Of a DNA stretch of 15,298 nt, positions 13,686-15,298 are shown piece by piece (position 1 is the stretch's first letter; the number at the start of each line of letters is the position of its first letter). Made by a program: the position numbers and the translations under genes. The stretch covers positions 1 to 15,298 of the forward strand of contig JAHZKV010000051.1 in NCBI GenBank assembly GCA_022600215.1. Direction: 5' to 3'. Source of the DNA: a bacterium (lineage in GTDB: Bacteria; Chlamydiota; Chlamydiia; Chlamydiales; 2-12-FULL-49-11). Below the pieces are notes generated by a model. That model was given only the letters and a program-made list of their open reading frames with translations. It was not told the origin of the DNA and did no database searches.

Positions 13686-14753
13686 TTATTCAAGGCCGTA
13701 TTTACTAGCAATACTATCTGTCATAAGTAAAACCCCTCTTGACTCTGGTTTTGAAAAGACAAATTGCATTAACCTATTTTTTACATCTCTACGACGCTGT
13801 TTAACTGACTTCTTTGTAGATTTAGACCAGACCGATTGTCTAGCCGAAGGCTCTTCATCATAAAAAAAATTGATGCAGTGATGGACAACGAAAACAACAT
13901 CCTGTTGACACAAAAACTGCACTGGACGTCCAGTAATTCGATATTTTTTAGCGATAGCATCTGCATTATCCCTCAATGCCTCTACATGATCTACTGCAAA
14001 ATACTTTCTATACTCTGCAGGACGTAAAAGCTGCACTACCTGAACATATCGCTCATTCCCAGGCATTTTCCAATGACTAAAATGATCGTCAAAAATAGGC
14101 TTAAAACGGCGCAAGATTGTACCAAGAATTCTCCTATTCAATTCCTCTATTGCACTATCCATAGCTTCTTCTTCCTTTTGCCATCTAGCCTCTCTTGCAG
14201 CTACTCTAGCTTCATGTGCTACTCTTTGCTGGAGCTCCTGCGCCTGTTTTGCTATTCGATCCCTTGCATCTGCTAAATTTACAATAGCCCCTGTTCCAGC
14301 TTCTTTAATTTTCCTATATAGACACTCCACCTCTCCTGCTTTAACTACTCCAACGTAAGCCTCTTCTAATGCGCCAAGCGCTACATGTTTAACCTCTACC
14401 ACTCGAATAGCACGCAAATCAGCCACTACGCATCTAATCCAACACTGTTCCACTCTTTGCTTTGTTTTAGATTTTGCTTTCGCTCCACCCGGCATTACAA
14501 ATCTAAACAGATCTTTTTTTTCAGCACTTACTCTCTGATGTAAGCTTTTTCCTCCTACAACGTCTGTGGATATAGCCACTGCAGCAAGCCTTGCATGCCT
14601 CCTTGCTAAAGTTACCATTTGATCTCCTTTGTCAACTCTTACATGCGGTAAGACTTCAACTGCCCTATCAGTAGGAGACCTCTCCAATCTAGCAGGGCCA
14701 TTTACCACAGCTGCCGGAGAGGGCACGTCGTTTCTTGTAACTGCCATCGTCAT
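13686..14753 (-). CDS. Soluble hypothetical protein with charged helix and basic C-terminal segment
   Basis: Family not recognised. The 355 residues begin with a polar, Pro/Ala-containing stretch (1-35), then a helical, arginine-rich region. A long charged helix, possibly coiled coil, spans about 161-210 (from ADARDRIAKQAQELQQRV to AIEELNRRI). A C-terminal globular part follows (212-355), with a hydrophobic segment QDVVFVVHHCINFFYDEEP (284-302) and a dense basic patch near 311-327 (KSTKKSVKQRRRDVKNR). No signal peptide or clear membrane span. The frame extends 13 codons upstream to a GTG at 14792, but AAGAGG 8 bases before the ATG at 14753 decides that start. It is a single-gene unit between mdh and bolA; the polar N-terminus and lineage-specific look would suit a type III effector, which is inference only. 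Confidence 0.85.
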   Translation of the reverse strand: MTMAVTRNDVPSPAAVVNGPARLERSPTDRAVEVLPHVRVDKGDQMVTLARRHARLAAVAISTDVVGGKSLHQRVSAEKKDLFRFVMPGGAKAKSKTKQRVEQCWIRCVVADLRAIRVVEVKHVALGALEEAYVGVVKAGEVECLYRKIKEAGTGAIVNLADARDRIAKQAQELQQRVAHEARVAAREARWQKEEEAMDSAIEELNRRILGTILRRFKPIFDDHFSHWKMPGNERYVQVVQLLRPAEYRKYFAVDHVEALRDNADAIAKKYRITGRPVQFLCQQDVVFVVHHCINFFYDEEPSARQSVWSKSTKKSVKQRRRDVKNRLMQFVFSKPESRGVLLMTDSIASKYGLE

Positions 14754-14783
14754 AATACAAACCTCTTTATTTATTATGCTATA

Positions 14784-14812
14784 ATTATGCACTCTATTAA
14801 TTAACTGATCAA
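14784..14812 (-). promoter_or_regulatory. sigma70-type promoter for the 14753-13686 gene
   Basis: On the minus strand TTGATC (14812-14807) and CATAAT (14789-14784) are 17 bases apart. Transcription would start near 14777, leaving a leader of about 24 bases that contains the AAGAGG ribosome-binding site. It lies in the 140-base divergent gap with bolA. Confidence 0.55.
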
Positions 14813-14879
14813 TATAAAGATTTTATTATGACGATTATCTAACTCAATTATTTTTCTTTCCTCAAATCTCCCCTCTTTG

Positions 14880-14885
14880 TATACT
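14880..14885 (+). promoter_or_regulatory. -10 element close to the bolA start
   Basis: TATACT, five of six consensus bases, lies 8 bases before the bolA ATG with no Shine-Dalgarno sequence between. The same hexamer sits 9 bases before mtaB. If used, the transcript would begin at or within a base or two of the start codon. No -35 box is evident at 16-18 bases. Confidence 0.4.
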
Positions 14886-14893
14886 TTACGCCT

Positions 14894-15139
14894 ATGGAAA
14901 AATGGGTAGAAGAGATTGAAAACAGCATAAATGGCGCAAAAGCGGTCATGGAAGGGGAAATTGGATCATGCAGCAGGACCTGCAATGTGATCTCCAATAC
15001 GTTTCAAAATATGTCTTTACTAAGCAGGCACAAAGCTGTCAAAAAAATTCTAGAAAAGCATTTTGCTACAGACCTCCATGCCTTAAGCGTAAAAACCTAT
15101 ACAGAAAAGGAGTGGGAAGATGCAAGATCAAATAGCTAA
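14894..15139 (+). CDS. bolA: BolA family protein (BOLA2-like)
   Basis: Small BolA-fold protein that binds a monothiol glutaredoxin through a shared [2Fe-2S] cluster and takes part in iron-sulfur handling. The 81 residues are the compact form of the family. The hallmark stretch SRHKAVKKIL (44-53) followed by DLHALSVKTYTEKEW (60-74) is clear; H62 is the invariant cluster-ligand histidine, and C26 or C30 (GSCSRTCNV) lies where BOLA2-type proteins place a second ligand. The start at 14894 has no Shine-Dalgarno sequence, but it is the first ATG of the frame and gives the expected length. Its 3' end overlaps the glutaredoxin gene by 20 bases, so the two partner proteins are made from one message, strongly supporting the call. 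Confidence 0.92.
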   Translation: MEKWVEEIENSINGAKAVMEGEIGSCSRTCNVISNTFQNMSLLSRHKAVKKILEKHFATDLHALSVKTYTEKEWEDARSNS

Positions 15140-15298
15140 AGATATCACAGAAAATAAAGTTATTATTTACATGAAAGGAAATAAAGAAATTCCTATGTGT
15201 GGATACTCAGCTCGTGCAGTGGAAATCTTAAAATCCTACGGTATCGAGTTTGAAACAAGAAATGTGCTCGACTCTGATGAACTTCGTGCAGAAATCAA
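15120..15298 (+). CDS. grxD: Monothiol glutaredoxin Grx4 family (C-terminus outside window)
   Basis: CGFS-type monothiol glutaredoxin that carries and transfers [2Fe-2S] clusters, usually with BolA. The first 59 codons are present; the family is about 105-115 residues, so roughly half is cut off by the window edge. The N-terminus reads MQDQIAKDITENKVIIYMKG, followed by MCGYSARAVEIL, in which CGYS replaces the usual CGFS; the conservative Phe-to-Tyr change keeps the single active cysteine. The conserved lysine of MKGN lies just before, where the family binds glutathione. AGGAG (15108-15112) inside bolA, 7 bases before the ATG, supports the start. The frame stays open to the end of the window. 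Confidence 0.92.
   Translation, partial: MQDQIAKDITENKVIIYMKGNKEIPMCGYSARAVEILKSYGIEFETRNVLDSDELRAEI

Noticed and set aside
13950..14010. RDNADAI in the 355-residue protein resembling RDNADRI in the 3022 protein
   Set aside because: The flanking motifs and spacing to the hydrophobic segment do not align, so a shared domain is not supported.
14754..14792. Upstream GTG start for the 13686 gene
   Set aside because: It would place the start upstream of the AAGAGG ribosome-binding site and inside the predicted -10 region.
1..15298. tRNA or rRNA genes, CRISPR arrays, insertion sequences, attachment sites
   Set aside because: No T-loop signature with a matching acceptor stem, no regularly spaced repeats, no transposase-like protein and no long direct or inverted repeats were seen.

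Overview
The window looks like a piece of a chlamydial chromosome, most likely an amoeba- or arthropod-associated lineage (Simkania-, Rhabdochlamydia- or Parachlamydia-like) rather than Chlamydia itself. The reasons are: a moderately AT-rich genome; a chlamydial-style neighbourhood of malate dehydrogenase, a DAO-type FAD oxidoreductase, HflX and a PhnP-type hydrolase (from memory, these sit together around CT375-CT380 of C. trachomatis); a glycogen branching enzyme; and four lineage-specific hypothetical proteins of the kind seen in chlamydial effector repertoires. The assignment rests on recalled synteny and protein style, not on a search.

Layout. (1) 1-1845, minus: glgB, glycogen branching enzyme, lacking its C-terminus at the window edge. 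(2) 2042-3699, plus: two tandem paralogous proteins, each with one membrane segment and a shared C-terminal domain, separated by an intrinsic terminator. (3) 5862-3689, minus: mtaB (tRNA methylthiotransferase) overlapping a beta-rich unknown by ATGA. (4) 5927-6544, plus: a MarC-family membrane protein, divergent from mtaB. (5) 6609-8648, plus: a 679-residue unknown with an IQ-like motif, a Lys/Ala/Gly low-complexity segment and an HEVAH motif in its C-terminal domain. (6) 12435-8649, minus: a tight four-gene operon (six-helix membrane protein, FAD oxidoreductase, PhnP-like hydrolase, HflX) with every junction overlapping and a near-consensus promoter in front. (7) 13433-12495, minus: mdh. (8) 13434-13685: non-coding, with a predicted structured RNA ending in a U-tract. 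(9) 14753-13686, minus: a soluble unknown with a helical segment and basic tail. (10) 14894-15298, plus: bolA overlapping a monothiol glutaredoxin gene that runs off the right edge.

How the genes fit together. The housekeeping part covers glycogen synthesis, the TCA cycle, tRNA modification, ribosome rescue and Fe-S handling (BolA-Grx). Between these blocks sit four genes of unrecognised family (2042, 3022, 6609, 14753), each with a good Shine-Dalgarno sequence, and three with a readable sigma70-type promoter. By contrast mtaB, marC, mdh, bolA and perhaps glgB have no usable Shine-Dalgarno sequence but have a -10-like hexamer 7-9 bases before the start codon, which suggests very short or absent leaders. 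No tRNA, rRNA, CRISPR array or transposon was recognised. The parts most likely to hold undescribed biology are the tandem paralogs, the 679-residue protein, the 355-residue protein and the candidate small RNA.
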